In this document: positions 24,018 through 35,165 of the stretch, one piece after another
Position numbering within the stretch: position 1 is the first letter of the stretch
Layout: the number at the start of each line of letters is the position of its first letter
Assembly (NCBI RefSeq): GCF_018991925.1
Contig: NW_024752009.1
Coordinates: 100,001 to 164,000, forward strand
Direction of reading: 5' to 3'
DNA: 64,000 nt
Source: Homarus americanus
Lineage: Eukaryota > Arthropoda > Malacostraca > Decapoda > Nephropidae
Translations under genes and position numbers: made by a program
The notes under the pieces: generated by a model
Database searches by the model: none
What the model was told of the DNA's origin: nothing
What the model saw: only the letters and a program-made list of their open reading frames with translations

Positions 24018-24140
24018 TGTTGCAATGGTCACGCCCACTACACCTGTTGTCACGACCAAACCCCACCTACACTACACCTGCTGTCACGACCACACCCCAC
24101 CTCCACCTATCACGACCACACCCCACCTTGTAACAACATG
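24018..24140. repeat. About 34-bp tandem repeat with TGTCACGACCACACCCCACC
   Basis: Three to four units. The CTGYTGTCACGACCA core is shared with the array at 22832-22937. Confidence 0.85.
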
Positions 24141-24399
24141 GTCGCCCACACCATGCACATGAATATTGAGTGAGTGAATGAATGATTGCTTCGTGTGTGA
24201 ATAATGAGTAAATGAGTACTTGCGTGCGAGTATTGGGTAAGGGAATGAGTGCTTGCGTGTGAGAGAGAGGAAGTGGTTAACGAAAGGTCACGAGATGCTT
24301 CCGGTTAGTAGGGGTGACCTCGTCTTAATGGCGTAATGTAACCAAGTGAGAGATAATGGTAGTAATCACAGAGTTATTAAGTGAGATGATTATAGCCCC

Positions 24400-24445
<46 letters not shown>
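24400..24445. repeat. (AC)n microsatellite
   Basis: About 23 units, followed by A-rich DNA to 24615. Confidence 0.97.
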
Positions 24446-24446
<1 letters not shown>

Positions 24447-24999
24447 CACACAAATAAAAAAAATATAAAATAAATAATAATAAAAAATAATGACTCAGTA
24501 AATACACAAAACAAATAGCGGCAAATATTCATAAACAGATAAATACAATAAAGAAAATAAACAATTAAAATCAAAATAAATAAATAAATAAATAAAAACA
24601 ATTAATAAAATATGACATTACTATACGCACCCAACTCCGTCTCTTGCAATGTGTCTACAGTATACAGGATCCTATATAGACCTTGGGTCTCTTCTAACGC
24701 ACGGAACTACACCCAGACGCGGGAATAGCGTTCATACATACATACATACATACATTACATACACACACATACATACATCTTAACAGTCACATCACTAAGG
24801 AACTGCGAGTGATAAAATAACACCAATACCAAGTACAGTGCAGTAGTCCGAGGGGCTCTCTCTCTCTCTCTCTCTGCTGTGAAAGTCCACAAAATATTAA
24901 ATAATAATAATAAAATTGTTATCTAGTAAGTGATGTCAAAAGGTGAAAGCCGCGGCAGCATCAGTAATGGAGAAAGACATTTGACTGTCTGATTTACTG

Positions 25000-25150
25000 A
25001 CTGGTTGGTTGACTGGAATGACTGACTGTATGACTGGCTTGGCTGACTGTGTGACTGGCTGACTGTATGACTGGCTGACTGTATGGACTGGCTGACTGTA
25101 TGACTGGCTGACTGTATGGACTGGCTGACTGTATGACTGGCGGACTAACT
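25000..25150. repeat. Minisatellite with TATGACTGGCTGACTG units
   Basis: About eight 16-20-bp units. The repeated S-Q-P/V-I-Q-S-A frame on the minus strand is an artefact. Confidence 0.88.
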
Positions 25151-25239
25151 GACCTGGTGAAGTGTTGCGGCCTCAGTAGATCATAGCGGCCCCCCTCGAC
25201 CCGGCTCCCTCCAGCGCTCCTTCCGGCACGCCACACACA

Positions 25240-26550
25240 ACCTGCAACACAACAACATATATTAGTACATGTAAACACAACCTGCAACACACACATCATC
25301 ATCATCATCTTCAATTAACACCTGCAATACAACAACACCTTTAACACCACCTGCAACACACAATATTTTAACAAACACACGCAACACAAACCCAACACAC
25401 AACATTTCAACACGCAACACACAACATTTACAACACGCAACACAATAACATCAAGGATAAAAACAGCAACAGACACACATCATAATCCACTCAGTCAACA
25501 CAATGGTAAACACCCAAGTCAACAACACAAAGCACCACCAAACACCACCAAATGACAAACTACCTAACGACTCTACAAACAACATACACACAGACAGACA
25601 GACACAGACAGACACACATACAAAAGGAAAAATATAAGTTAAAAAAATACTTTAATCTACACAGGGAGACAACTGCGACGTACAGTAGTTTACACTGTAT
25701 ACAACAAGCCACGCCCCACAACACCCAACAATGGTCCAGTCTGTCACGTGGTGCGAGGTCTACACAATATACTTAAAACAATGAAACGTGTACAGGGCCT
25801 GAGGCTTTGACATCACTAAGAATAGCAACAATGATAATAACAGTAATGATGATGATGCTGTTAATGATAATAATAATAATGATAATCATAATAACACTAA
25901 TAATAATACAGAAATAATAATAAACTATAACCACAAATGACAACACCAAATATATATATATAGTTTATACACCATAACAAACCACAAGTAAATGACAACA
26001 TTAATACTAAGGGGTAGTGGGTTCCAACAATATTAATACCCAAATAACAAACAGCTGCTGACAGGTATAAATGACATTAACTAATACTATACTGTATTAT
26101 ACTTATGGTGTGGAGATGTTGCAACACTATCACAACACTAGCCAAGTGTGTAAAAGACTTGTACAACAACATTAACAAGAATAAACGTGCAGTAAGTGCC
26201 TCAACCTTTCAACAACACAAAAATGCCTAGAATTTACTCTCTAAGTAAATACAGTTCCAGGAATTTGTTACATATACAGTAAAACACAAAGAATTATTTT
26301 ATGAATTGTTCCCAGAACAGAAATTTCTACAGGGAAAAATGCCAAGAATCTACTTATTTTCACAGGACAAGAATTTGTTATAAGTTACAAGATGCCAAAA
26401 AATGTCCTTATGATATAATGTAGTGACAAGAATTTTAATGTCACAAATATATTTAAAAATATATATTTAAAAACTGTGCCAAGAATTTTACATAAAGTAC
26501 CGAGGATGTTAAGTAAAATACCAAGAAATTTTAATAAAAAATACAGAACT
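25240..26550. other. No gene seen
   Basis: A-rich DNA: ACACAACA-rich at 25240-25620, AATAAT-rich at 25820-25930, and loosely repeated CAAGAATTT(T) words at 26220-26540 (for example AAGAATTTGTTA, AAGAATTTTA). No exon supported. Confidence 0.55.
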
Positions 26551-26553
26551 TGA

Positions 26554-26569
26554 CACACACACACACACC
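26554..26569. repeat. (AC)n tract at the 5' boundary of retroelement copy A
   Basis: Eight AC units directly before the first recognisable RT codons. Confidence 0.9.
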
Positions 26570-26572
26570 AAG

Positions 26573-27475
26573 ATGGGACCACTCTGCTTCCTTATGCTCA
26601 TCAATGATGCCCTAAGAAACCCCTGCTCGCTGGAAATATGCACGACTCCACCATTGGGATCAGGCAACAATTCTGCTCCCAACTATACCGCCCTTCAGGA
26701 TTTATTGAACAGTCTCCAAAACTGGGCCACCAACAACCATGTCACCATCAACCATACCAAGACCATGGTTATGCACATCAACCTTCCTCCGACATTGTCC
26801 TCCTTCCATTACTCTAGTCCGACACACCAGGTTGTAGATTCCACAAGCCCTCGCATCACCAGACAACAACAAATTGAAACCGCGTCAGGAAGTTATCAAA
26901 CCTCCAGTCGCTCCACCTCCTCCGCCGACTCAAGTCCCTCGAGTTCCTGCACACGAGCCCTCAGTGTTTACAAACATTCATACTCCCAAGCTCACATGCC
27001 TCCCACCTGGTCTTCCTCCCAAATGCCACAACGTAAACACTAGAAAAAGTAAAAGAGGCAAGATATTCTCTCCCTTCCACCCATATCAAGCGCTCAACAC
27101 ACTGACCCTTCGACTCTCACTACCATCACGACCCATCTGCAAATTTGGTAAAGACCATCCCCGAACCGCCTACCACCGAGATCCCTAGTCGAGAATTGCT
27201 GTTCAACACCAACCGCATCCAGCCCATACGTGCACCGTCGCATAAGAAAGCCCATCCCAACCATTGTAAATTATCAATAACTGTAATAATCAGTATCACC
27301 AGAACACTACTGTTGCACGTCACTATTTAAATACTAGTTTGAGCTTTTCATCTATTAATGTCTTATTTGGTCACTTATTACTTTATATTATTTGTAATGA
27401 ACCCATTCCCCAAATATGTAACTGCATATTTTCAGCCTCTCCAACTCTTCAATAAACCGTTAATTAATATTATTA
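26573..27475 (+). mobile_element. Degenerate non-LTR retrotransposon fragment (RT C-terminal half to 3' end), copy A
   Basis: The sequence begins MGPLCFLMLINDALRNP, the reverse-transcriptase block before the catalytic centre. It continues NYTALQDLLNSLQNWATNNH and VTINHTKTMVMH, typical of jockey/CR1-type RTs. At 26628-26655 the catalytic YxDD block is broken: RWKYA lies in one frame and DSTIG in another. Further frameshifts scatter the thumb and C-terminal parts (PAHEPSVFTNIHTPKLTCLP; ICKFGKDHP; NRIQPIRAP). A 3' UTR ends CAATAAACCGTTAATTAATA. The copy starts directly after an (AC)n tract (26554-26569) and ends against another (AC)(AT)n tract. It is dead, 5'-truncated and shares its C-terminal part with 27728-28218 and 62470-62765. 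Confidence 0.82.
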
Positions 27476-27477
27476 CT

Positions 27478-27592
<115 letters not shown>

Positions 27593-27727
27593 CAAAAAAT
27601 ACAAAAAATGTTCACACACAAAAGACAAGGATTTGCTTACATAAAATACCCAATACAGTATTAGTTTACATAAAGCAAAACCAATATGTTAATATATGAG
27701 CCGTGTAGCCATATTAGATATTAAAGG

Positions 27728-28214
27728 TTGGTGCTGCCCAGGGCTGACCTCACCCTCACACATACACTAACCCTTTCGGCTCTCTCTGACCATCACCACG
27801 ACCTCATTTGCAAATTTGGTGAGAAGCTTCTGCACCATCCTCGACACCGGCTCCTACTACCACCCGAGATCCCTCGTCCGAGAATTTCTGTTCCACACCA
27901 CAACCGCATCCAGCCCATACAAGCATGTACTGATTGCTATAAGAACAGCCCAGCCCCAACCATTGTAAAAATTATAATCAATAACTTATAATCAACCAGT
28001 GTATTCACTCCCAATCAATCTTATCTTTTAGCACTGTCACGATGTTGAAATGCCCTGTAGTATGACCTTCTCCCCACCTTGTTATTATATATCATATTTG
28101 TATCACTTATTGTTTTTGTAAATCAACAGACTCATTACCCAATTATGCATCTGTAAATTTTCAGCCTTCTGGCTGCCATGCACTTTCAATATACCGTTGT
28201 TATATTATTATTAT

Positions 28215-28218
<4 letters not shown>
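27728..28218 (+). mobile_element. Same retrotransposon family, 5'-truncated C-terminal/3' UTR copy B
   Basis: The open stretch includes LSDHHHDLICKFGEKLLHHP, LLLPPEIPRPRISVPHHN and RIQPIQAC...TIVKIIINNL. It is the cleanest copy of this family's C-terminus in the window and aligns with copies A and C. The 3' UTR contains TTTTCAGCCTTCTGGCTGCC and CAATATACCGTT, then (TTA)n, then (CT)n at 28216-28248. It starts 250 bp beyond copy A, separated by an (AT)n tract and AT-rich unique DNA, so it is a separate insertion or a rearranged piece of the same one. Confidence 0.8.

Positions 28219-28248
<30 letters not shown>
28216..28248. repeat. (CT)n microsatellite at the 3' end of retroelement copy B
   Basis: About 16 CT units. 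Confidence 0.96.
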
Positions 28249-28251
<3 letters not shown>

Positions 28252-28309
28252 TTAAAAGCAGCTCACCGGCACCAATGTGCTCATGTCGCATTCAACGACC
28301 AACTTAGGA

Positions 28310-29095
28310 GTAATAGGCGGCGAGAGGAGAGAGGAGGAAGTGGAAGGATAGGAGGAGGAGGTGGAAGGATTAGGAGGGAGGGGAAGGATTGGAGGAGGGG
28401 GAAGGATTGAGGAGGGGGAGGATTGGAGGAGGGGAAGGATTGGAGAGGGGGAAGGATTAGAGGGGAAGGATGGAGGAGGAAGGATTAGGAGGAGGGTGGA
28501 AGGATTAGGAGGAGGAGGGGAAGGATTGGAGGAGGGGGAAGGATTAGGAGGGGAAGGATTAGGAGGAGGGGAAGGATTAGGAGGAGGAGGGAGGAGGAGG
28601 ATTAGGAGGAGGAAGGATTAGGAGGGGAAGGATTGGGAGGAGGAAGATAGGAGGAGGAAGGATTGAAGGATTGGAGGAGGGGAAGGATTGGAGGAGGAAG
28701 GATTGGGAGGAGGGAAGGATTAGGAGGAGGGGAAGGATTAGGGAGGAAAGGAGGAGGAGGGGGAAGAGGAGGAGGGAGGAGGAGGAGGAAGGATTAGGAG
28801 GAGGGAAGGATTAGGAGGAGGGGAAGGATTAGGAGGGAAGGATTAGGAGGGGAGGATTAGGAGGAGGGGGAAGGATTAGGAGGAGGGGAAGGATTAGGAG
28901 GAGGAAGGATTAGGAGGGGAAGGATTAGGAGGAGAAGGAGGGGAAGGATAGGAGAAGGGGAAAGGATAGGAGGAAGAGAAGAGGAAAAGGAGGGAAGGGA
29001 GGAAAAGGAGGGAAGGGAGGAGGAGGAGGAGGGAAGGAAGGAAGGAAGGAAGGAAGGAAGGAAAGGAAGAAGGAAGGAAGGAAGGAAGGAGGAAC
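28310..29095. repeat. 0.8-kb polypurine (+T) minisatellite
   Basis: Units around 15-22 bp such as GGAGGAGGGGAAGGATTA. It turns into (GGAA)n-type repeats at 29030-29090. Almost every base is purine except the T of GGATT. Frames on both strands are artefacts. Confidence 0.93.
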
Positions 29096-29390
29096 AAGCA
29101 CCACAAGCAGGACACACACACCCCTTTATGCTAACCACTGTGCTTCATGAGACACAAGTGACACACCTAATGCAACACGATAGACTCCCACCACCTCCTC
29201 CATAACACAAGAGGTTACCTAACATCTATCCACATTATCAGCTGACGTTGTCTCTCTCCCTCATAATGCAGGGACTTACGACGTCATCTAACACCTGTCT
29301 GCCATCTGTTTACATTTATCAGCTGACGTCAACACTAACTCACCAATAAGACTTAAAAAGGGTATAACCTAAATTTAGTCTCTCAAAAAA

Positions 29391-29518
29391 CATCACGAGA
29401 AAAATTAGCCCCTCCGTTCCCCAGCTAATTTTACCTAATGATTAAACACCTTAACGCTACCTGGGGTTAGGTTAGGTTAGAGTTAAGCTGAAATAATGGA
29501 GGCTAATCTTAGGTGATT
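29391..29518. mobile_element. M1 MITE-like element, copy 3
   Basis: Arms ATCACGAGAAAAATTAGCCC...CCAGCTAATTTTACCTAATG and TTAAGCTGAAATAATGGAGG...CTAATCTTAGGTGAT flank a GGTTAGGTTAGGTTAG centre. Confidence 0.7.
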
Positions 29519-29949
29519 CTACATAAATACGTAATAAAATAATTAAACCAGTCAGGGAATTAATTAGCCTATACTTACGGCACAGACTCGCCCCGCCTCG
29601 CCTCGCCCCGCCCCGCCCAACACTAAGAATGGAAATAGGTCAACATACGCCGTCAGGTCAGGGGTCACAACTCTCACTATTCCGCACGATGGAAACAAAA
29701 ACTTTTAATGAGGTTTTTATAAGGAAGAGAGTGACTCCTCCCCTCCCAACCTTTAAAAGGGAAACAGGTCAGGAAGAGCAGCCCTTAGATCAGAGGTCAC
29801 GTCTTCCAGGGACTACAGACAACGTTCAAATTATTCAGGGGTTTTCAAGGTACAAAGGTTCAAACCCTCTTACCCAAGCCTATTGCTTCCTAACATAACT
29901 GTGAACTACCTTATCCTTCTTTAAACACCATGGAGGCCAATATTAAAGG

Positions 29950-30085
29950 GATCACATGAAAATTAGACACCCCAGCTTATTTAACCTGATGACTAACCAC
30001 CCTAACCGAATCTAACTTAACCTAACCCCCAGGCAACGTTAGGGTGTTTAATCATTAGGTGGAATAAAACTGGCATGTCTGTCTA
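29950..30085. mobile_element. M1 MITE-like element, copy 4
   Basis: The left arm is GATCACATGAAAATTAGACA then CCCCAGCTTATTTAACCTGA. The centre has CCTAACCCCCAGGCAACGTT. The right arm is AGGGTGTTTAATCATTAGGT then GGAATAAAACTGGCATGTCT. It lies 430 bp from copy 3. Confidence 0.7.
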
Positions 30086-30324
30086 ACCTAACTTATCCTA
30101 ATCCAACCGAACCTAACCTAACTTATCCTAATCCAACCGAACCTAACCTAACTCAACCCCCTAAAACAGCACGAGTCAACAAAAGGTTACCACTGCTCAC
30201 TTCACCCTAAGGAGGAAAATCGATCAGCAAGGTAAGGAAGGGTTAGGCCAGTGGACCTCCTCCTTCCCTCCCAATTAGCGCCTCACACCACCACAAAGGA
30301 GAATGAGCCAATACTGTAAAAGAA

Positions 30325-30680
30325 CCCACGTGAAAATTCGGCATCCCAGCTTATATCACCTTATGATTAAACACTCTTAACCTAACATACCATAACCTAA
30401 TCTAACCTAACCTAACCTAACATACCATAACCTAATCTAACCTAACATACCATAACCTAATCTAACCTAACATACCATAACCTAATCTAACCTAACATAC
30501 CATAACCTAATCTAACCTAACCTAACATACCATAACCTAATCTAACCTAACCTAACATACCATAACCTAACCTAACATACCATAACCTAATCTAACCTAA
30601 CATACCATAACCTAATCTAACCTAACATACCATACCATAACCTAATCTAACTCACCATATCATAAGGTTTTTTAAGCATC
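30325..30680. mobile_element. M1 MITE-like element, copy 5, with centre expanded to a 25-bp satellite
   Basis: An intact left arm (CACGTGAAAATTCGGCATCC, CAGCTTATATCACCTTATGA) leads into a long tandem array (30366-30655) and a stunted right end (GGTTTTTTAAGCATCAC). See the separate repeat entry. Confidence 0.55.
30366..30655. repeat. 25-bp satellite of CCTAACATACCATAACCTAA + TCTAA
   Basis: About ten to eleven units, some with an extra CCTAA pentamer. It lies inside MITE copy 5. Confidence 0.93.
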
Positions 30681-31024
30681 ACTTGACGCCAGTAACACCC
30701 TCCCACCCCCTCCCCTCCCTCTTCCAACAAAACAGAATTCACCAGGACAGCAATAATAGGTATGTGGAGAGGAGGGGGGTCAGTCTCCTTCCTCACACAA
30801 GAGCTGAACAACAACTTTCCATATTCTTAACAACTTAAAACAAGAGTAACCCCGGCCAAAGCCTCGAGACAGGTAAACGGTCAACAGTAGGCGTGGTATG
30901 CAAATTCTCACCGCCTCTGGAAGGAAGTAAACACAATGGTAATGCTAACTATTGTACTAAATGGAATAAATAAAAATTTCTTCACTCCCACCGTATCAAG
31001 ACAAATTAGCGCTCTCCCACGACC

Positions 31025-31225
31025 ACACAGCACCCTGCCCCCCCCCCCACCTCCCTGACCAACACACAGCCCCTCCCCGACCACACACAGCCCCTCCCGA
31101 CCCCAACACACAGCCCTCCCGACCAACACAGCTCCCTGACCAACACACAGCCCCTCCCGACCAACACACACACAGCCCTCCCCGACCAACACACAGCCCC
31201 TCCCGACCAACCCACAGCACCATTC
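31025..31225. repeat. 22-bp minisatellite
   Basis: About nine units of CCGACCAACACACAGCCCCT plus CC, with variants. Confidence 0.9.
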
Positions 31226-31378
31226 CCCCCTATAAACACATACTAAAGCCAACATCAACAAAGGAATAGTGGCCAGCAGGATGGTTCCTTTGGTCTTCCT
31301 GTTGCTTCTGGCCCACATCTCACCTCTCTCTACACGCCTCTTCACAACCAATGGAGAAAAAACTTCTATAACCACAGC

Positions 31379-31381
<3 letters not shown>

Positions 31382-31418
<37 letters not shown>
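31382..31418. repeat. (GA)n microsatellite
   Basis: About 18 units, followed by purine-rich DNA to 31590. Confidence 0.96.
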
Positions 31419-31421
<3 letters not shown>

Positions 31422-31620
31422 AAGGGAAGATAAAGGGAATAAGACGGAGAAGGAAGACACAGGACGGGAAGGATGGGAGATAAGAGAAGATAAAGGAGGA
31501 TGCAGGAGAGAGAAGAGACACAAAGGGGAGAGTAAAGGAGGATATACGGAGGAGGAAGAGAAGAAGAAGAAGATAGAATGAGGGGATAAATGAAGACAGG
31601 GACTCAATCGCCAGCAACAG

Positions 31621-31623
<3 letters not shown>

Positions 31624-31653
<30 letters not shown>
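31624..31653. repeat. (AC)n microsatellite
   Basis: About 15 units. Confidence 0.96.
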
Positions 31654-31655
<2 letters not shown>

Positions 31656-32340
31656 CTACCCATAATCTGCAAAACTGAAGAAATACACAACGTGACCTGA
31701 TTTTAAGATAAATTGGTAAAGTTCTCTAAATTCCCTCTCTCCATGTTAAGTGGGAGAGAGAGCCAGCACACACGTCGACAGCATAATGAACACAACTCAC
31801 AAGACTATGGTAACAAGGAACTCCAAACTTTCATCCGCATTTCCTACACTTCAGGAATACTAATATGAAGAACCTTAAAGACGGTTTGAAATACAGGTGA
31901 CAAATTGAGGCTCTAAACTTTAATTTTTGTTGAGAGTTTTACAGGTAATATTAAGTGGTAATTATTACAAGAAACTTTAGCAAAATGTCAACAAGGAGGC
32001 GGCTGGTGACCACACAACACCACCTGCTTCCTGATATAGTAAGAAACTTGTGCACTATATTAATACTGTACCGTAGTCAACATTCATTAGAACTTTTATC
32101 TTATCAAGGAACTTTAAACACAGCATGAAACTCAACCATTAGGTCAGGAAACAGGTGTTGTACATTACCACACAACAGCTGACATACCGTCAAAGTTCTA
32201 CACTGTATTAACACACTCACGTTACAGTACGGGGAAATGCTCTCATCTTGACGTCAACAAACACCGCTGAACTAATTGCCTCACAGTAGGAGAAAAACTC
32301 TATTCTCAAACAATTCTCAGAATACCCCAACGAGGTTAAT
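31654..32340. other. No gene seen
   Basis: Unique, moderately AT-rich DNA with scattered GGAACTTTA-like words. It precedes the candidate exon at 32377. Confidence 0.5.
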
Positions 32341-32376
32341 TAATCTTGCCTTCTCATTAACTTTGTTTTTGAACAG

Positions 32377-32495
32377 GTCAAGAATGTGGCTGGTGTGGAG
32401 GAAGGAACAGCGAGGGTTCCTGCCACACGCCTCAGTCATGCTCACTGGACACATTGTTGGGCAGTGCTGATGACTATATTAACCTTGTGGTTTAA
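32377..32495 (+). CDS. Candidate terminal exon, cysteine-rich and PSI-like, unconfirmed
   Basis: A textbook acceptor (branch-like TTAAC, then CTTTGTTTTTGAACAG ending at 32376) precedes an open segment whose second frame reads QECGWCGGRNSEGSCHTPQS, then CSLDTLLGSADDYINLVV and TAA at 32493-32495. The spacing C-x2-C with CGWC, then C-x5-C, recalls PSI/plexin-type or other extracellular cysteine-rich modules, but the piece is too short to assign. No AATAAA is seen close downstream, and no partner exon was found. The other two frames are also open here, so the case rests on the acceptor and the cysteine pattern. Confidence 0.22.
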
Positions 32496-33099
32496 CAATT
32501 ACCAGTTTGGACAGTATTTATTATTAACTTCCAAGCTAAAATCATATGATCTAGTCATGACGACAGTACTGGTCCATCCACCTGACTGTTCATATTACTG
32601 TACATTAATAATGTTACGACTTAATGATTACCAAGGTGGGAAGCCCCGATATATAGGTTTATATGTTTAATATTATGATCATAATGAGTAAATGTCTTAA
32701 CTGTTTATGCTGTATCAAAGTCTTTAGTTCCTTATATCCAAGAACTTATTCCTAACTCCTCCCTTCCTCACTACCATCTTCCTCCTCCGTCATTACCACT
32801 CACCATCCTTCTCCTTCCTCGCAACCACCCTCCATCCTTCTTCCTCACTACCACCCTTCTTCCTCACTGTAACCCTCCCTCTTCCTCCCACACTACCACA
32901 AAGCCCCACACCCCCAACCACATCGTCACCAGCTCGGGGCAAACATACAGACAACAGGACGGAAGGTGCCGCCTCACTGGCCATCTTTATAAAACCCACC
33001 AGAGACTCACCACCACTCACTAAGGTACATGGGGTCTTCCAGCTGATGTTACCCTCCCCCCCTCTCTCTCTCTCTAATGCCATATTTTTGTCGCTATTG

Positions 33100-33174
33100 T
33101 ATGCATGCATGCATGTATGTATGTATGTATGTATGTATGTATGCATGTATGTATGTATGTATGTATGTATGTAT
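33100..33174. repeat. (ATGT)n microsatellite
   Basis: About 17 units with GCATGC variants at the left edge. Confidence 0.96.
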
Positions 33175-33633
33175 CTGCGTGTGTATTACGTATAAAAACT
33201 CTTGAAGAAAAACATTTTAGACAAAGCCACTTGCAAAATATTTCATGTGTTTTAGAGGGAAATACTTGCAAAAAAAATCCCATTATTTTTACCCAAATCT
33301 GTTGGCCAATTTTAAAGTGTTCAGATAAAGCTTTTCGCCAACGCTAAAAACCAATTGCAAATTTTTAATTAAATTCTGGAACGAGCCAAGGGGGGGTGGG
33401 GGGGAGGGATTTAAGACAATCCCGCACACTAGACACATATACAGGTACTCTCACACACTACAAGACATACACACAATTGGTGAAACTCGGTGGAGGAGCG
33501 AGGGGAAGGGTAGAGGGCAGAGGGGGGAAGCTGGAGGTAGTAGTGGAGGGCAGCAACAGTGGAGGCCTCTGACGCTGGGTGGAGGTTGGAGAGTGAAGAC
33601 CACAGCGTCAGAGGAGGTGCTAGAACACGAGAT

Positions 33634-33635
<2 letters not shown>

Positions 33636-33681
<46 letters not shown>
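33636..33681. repeat. (AC)n microsatellite
   Basis: About 23 units. Confidence 0.97.
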
Positions 33682-33685
<4 letters not shown>

Positions 33686-33984
33686 ACTACGTTGTGTTGA
33701 GTGTGGTCGTCCGCGTGCTGCTCCCCAACCCAGACACCACAACTCCTTAAAGCTGGCCGTACCGCATAAAATTGACCCGTGCTGTGTGAGTAGGAGCAAG
33801 AGGGACTAAAGAAAGTGATGATCATGACGGCGATAAGAACATTACATGATATAAATAACGACAAAACAATAAATAAAAATAACAAAACAATCAATAATAC
33901 TTATAGTAACAATAAAAGTTAATTGCTTCACGATGGTGTTACAACAGACAGTCTTGGTCAGGTCAGCTCTGGGTGTAACACGAG

Positions 33985-34375
33985 ACCTTGATGACGTGTT
34001 ACTAGGCGACCGCTGATTGGTCCGTGGGTAAGGTCGGCCAATCACACACGAGAACTCAAATATGTAACCTAAGAAGGCAAGTGGCGGGTCTGTGGGTAGG
34101 ATCAGCCAATCACCACACGAACAATCGATCATATACGTAACGTTACAACACTGTCCAATCTGTTAATAAAATCGACCAATCAACACAAGATTAACAGATG
34201 ACGTATTGTAAAGATATGGCTGATTGGTCCACGAAAATTAACTCGGCCAATCACTAGAAGTAAACCCAAGTGATATAACACGATGGTTCTCGGAGATGAG
34301 ATGCACCAATCACCACAATAGAACCCAAATGGCGTGACTTGAAGAGACGGCTGATTGGCCCGTGGGGGGAAAAAA
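33985..34375. repeat. Diverged tandem array, period about 68 bp, with paired ATTGG and CCAAT boxes
   Basis: CCAAT occurs at 34038, 34106, 34176, 34247 and 34306. Inverted ATTGG occurs at 34016, 34223 and 34354. Three units carry CTGATTGGYCC and five carry CCAATCA, so some form ATTGG...CCAAT inverted pairs about 22 bp apart. See finding. Confidence 0.8.
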
Positions 34376-34649
34376 TCCTCGGTCAGTTCCCAGCAGCCTC
34401 TCTTCCGATGCCGATGTTAATCAACTGCTGAACCACTAACACAACAAAAAGTCAACCAGGTATTCCAGGCAGAGGTTTAATCTGTTTCTTAGTTATAAAA
34501 ATTTTACGATAGAAAAAAAGGGATTTGTTCATAAATTCCAATTATATTAATACGAAATAAATATAAATAAAATACGAATGAATATACTTTTTTTCTCATT
34601 CCTTAAAATTTACGTCGTCGATATTATTGGGTGGATGATGTTATTGGGT

Positions 34650-35165
34650 GCAGGGTGGACGGTTCAGGGTGGACGGTGCAGGGTGAACGGTGCAGGGTGA
34701 ACGGTGCAGGGTGAACGGTTCAGGGTGGACGGTGCAGGGTGAACGGTTCAGGAACGACGTTCAGGGAATTGGACGGTGCAGGGTGGACGGTTCAGGGTGG
34801 ACGGTGCAGGGTGGACGGTGCAGGGTGAACGGTGCAGGGTGAACGGGGGTGGACGGTGCAGGGTGAACGGTTCAGGGTGGACGGTGCAGGTGACAGGGTG
34901 GACGGTGGTGGACGGTGCAGAATTGGACGGTGCAGGGTGGACAGTGCAGGGTGGACGGTGCAGGGTGAACGGTTCAGGGTGGACGGTGCAGGGTGAACGG
35001 TTCAGGGTGGACGGTGCAGGGTGAACGGTTCAGGGTGGACGGTGCAGGGTGAACGGTTCAGGGTGGACGGTGCAGGGTGAACGGTTCAGGGTGGACGGTG
35101 CAGGGTGAACGGTTCAGGGTGGACGGTGCAGGGTGAACGGTTCAGGGTGCACAGTTCAGGGTGGC
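34650..35165. repeat. 14-bp minisatellite with 28-bp higher-order dimer
   Basis: About 36 monomers of CAGGGTGGACGGTG / CAGGGTGAACGGTT. From 34950 on they alternate strictly as a dimer. Confidence 0.95.
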
